A stretch of DNA of 6,233 bases. Origin: an uncultured Actinomycetes bacterium (GTDB lineage: Bacteria; Actinomycetota; Actinomycetes; Nanopelagicales; Nanopelagicaceae). This document shows positions 5,335-6,233 of the stretch, piece by piece. A program made the translations under genes and the position numbers. The notes beneath the pieces are model-generated. The model searched no databases, had not been told where the DNA came from, and saw only the letters and a list, made by a program, of their open reading frames with translations. The stretch spans positions 1 through 6,233 of the forward strand of contig CALMJB010000099.1 in the NCBI GenBank assembly GCA_937864205.1. The letters are read 5' to 3'. The stretch's first letter is position 1. Every line of letters starts with the position of its first letter.

Positions 5335-6122
5335 GAGGTTTAACAGACTCACTAGTTCTAACAAAGCGTCAATTATTACAGTTGCTGCGCGTGCCCGAAG
5401 TTTTGATCTTTTCGACTATTCAACCCGTGATGTTTGTGTTGTTATTTAGATATGTATTTGGTGGATCAATTTCAACCGGACAACCTGGCGGGTATGTACA
5501 ACTTTTGATGCCGGGAATTTTCGTACAAACTGTCGCATTCACATTAGCCGGAACCGCGGTTGGTTTGGCGGCAGATATGCAAAAAGGATTAATTGATCGA
5601 TTCAGATCTTTACCAATTGCAAGATCGGCAGTTTTATTTGGTCGCACCTTAGGTGATGCCGCACTAAATGTTGTGGTGCTTACTTTCATGGGAATCACTG
5701 GTTTTATCGTTGGCTGGCGTCCAAGTTCTGGCATATTAAAAGTAATTGCTGGCTTTGCTTTCTTACTTTTGTTTGGCTATTCAATGTCGTGGCTTGGCGT
5801 ATTAATTGGAATCTCGGTTCGAGAAGAGCGGGTAGCGCAAAACCTCACCTTTATTGCGGTTTTTCCCCTGACATTTCTCTCTAATGCCTTTGCTCCAACA
5901 ACTGGAATGCCAAAAGTTTTGCAATATTTCGCTGAGTGGAATCCTGTTTCAACAATGGTGGCAGCTTGTCGAGAATTATTTGGTTTAAAAAATGAATTTG
6001 GAGTTACCGCTGGGTCATTTCCAAGTCAGCATCCGCTTTTGATGTCTTTTATTTATATGTTGTTAATTACTTTGGTTTTTGTGCCGCTGTCAGTTAGAAA
6101 ATATAACCGAACATCAAAATAA
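5331..6122 (+). CDS. ABC-2 type permease, DrrB-like, partner of the upstream ATPase
   Basis: A complete 263-residue membrane protein with about six hydrophobic segments, near residues 24-43, 57-80, 105-128, 137-160, 171-188 and 237-255. The cytoplasmic loop KGLIDRFRSLPIARSAVLFGR (85-105) is the ABC-2 coupling-type region. The late motif FLSNAFAPTTGMPKVLQYF (182-200) followed by AEWNPVSTMV (201-210) is characteristic of DrrB-like permeases. It would dimerise and pair with two copies of the ATPase to export substrate across the cytoplasmic membrane. The ATG overlaps the ATPase stop by 4 nt, and a G-rich ribosome-binding site (AGGGGGGA, 5317-5324) lies within the ATPase tail codons. Its 3' end overlaps that of the convergent greA by 9 bp, with no terminator hairpin visible. 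Confidence 0.93.
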   Translation: MRGLTDSLVLTKRQLLQLLRVPEVLIFSTIQPVMFVLLFRYVFGGSISTGQPGGYVQLLMPGIFVQTVAFTLAGTAVGLAADMQKGLIDRFRSLPIARSAVLFGRTLGDAALNVVVLTFMGITGFIVGWRPSSGILKVIAGFAFLLLFGYSMSWLGVLIGISVREERVAQNLTFIAVFPLTFLSNAFAPTTGMPKVLQYFAEWNPVSTMVAACRELFGLKNEFGVTAGSFPSQHPLLMSFIYMLLITLVFVPLSVRKYNRTSK

Positions 6123-6233
6123 GTAAGCCGCTTCTAAAATTGCAACTTGAATCTCTTTGCCATTTGGTGCTTTGTATTTAACAGTTTCACCAATTTTTTT
6201 TCCAAGTACCGCGGCGCCGAGTGGAGATTTTTC
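6114..6233 (-). CDS. greA: Transcription elongation factor GreA, C-terminal fragment
   Basis: The last 39 residues and TGA stop of a gene that continues beyond the right edge. The frame reads KSPLGAAVLGKKIGETV followed by KYKAPNGKEIQVAILEAAYLF, which is the conserved end of the GreA/GreB C-terminal FKBP-like domain (SPLG-ALLGK, then P-G----VEIL). GreA inserts its N-terminal coiled coil into the RNA polymerase secondary channel and stimulates cleavage of backtracked RNA; the coiled coil lies outside the window. The ending fits GreA better than GreB, given the SPLG...AAVLGKK form and the short tail. It converges on the ABC permease gene. Confidence 0.92.
   Translation of the reverse strand, partial: EKSPLGAAVLGKKIGETVKYKAPNGKEIQVAILEAAYLF

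Noticed and set aside
5420..5734. Minus-strand open frame inside the ABC permease
   Set aside because: Shadow of the permease helices; no family resemblance.

Overview
The window looks like part of an AT-leaning actinobacterial chromosome. Several things point that way. There is a BI-1/YccA protein with an N-terminus of the M-x-SSNP type, a UdgB-like uracil-DNA glycosylase tail, a DrrA/DrrB-type drug exporter, and a GreA tail ending in a VLGKKIGETV...APNGKEIQVAILEA pattern. Actinobacterial gene content with frequent TTA/AAA codons would suit small-genome freshwater lineages such as Nanopelagicales (acI), but that placement is inference from style, not from a marker gene.

Layout, left to right. 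The C-terminus of a uracil-DNA glycosylase (+, 2-184) is followed after 6 bp by a tRNA gene with a UAA (Leu) anticodon (191-263). A noncoding stretch of about 200 bp (264-468) holds a short tandem repeat, a possible promoter and a perfect 6-bp inverted repeat. Next is a complete seven-helix BI-1/YccA membrane protein gene (+, 469-1272), closed by a strong intrinsic terminator. That terminator overlaps the 3' end of the convergent gene. Two minus-strand MFS exporter genes follow: a 14-helix DHA2 (EmrB/QacA) type (4167-2563) upstream, and a 12-helix DHA1-like one (2520-1297) 42 bp downstream of it, probably co-transcribed. A 141-bp divergent intergenic region with a near-perfect 20-bp palindrome (4251-4270) separates this pair from a plus-strand ABC-2 exporter: a DrrA-like ATPase (4309-5334) and its permease (5331-6122), coupled by an ATGA overlap. 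The window ends inside the 3' end of greA (minus, 6233-6114), whose stop overlaps the permease 3' end by 9 bp.

Functionally, the centre is an efflux block: two proton-driven MFS pumps and one ATP-driven exporter, arranged divergently around one compact control region with a likely repressor operator. No regulator gene is visible in the window. The flanks are housekeeping genes (DNA repair, tRNA, transcription elongation). I see no mobile element, CRISPR array or phage gene. I do not see a clearly new multi-gene system. The two items most worth following are the tRNA-Leu(UAA)-like gene with a class I (5-nt) variable region and the palindrome between the divergent exporters.
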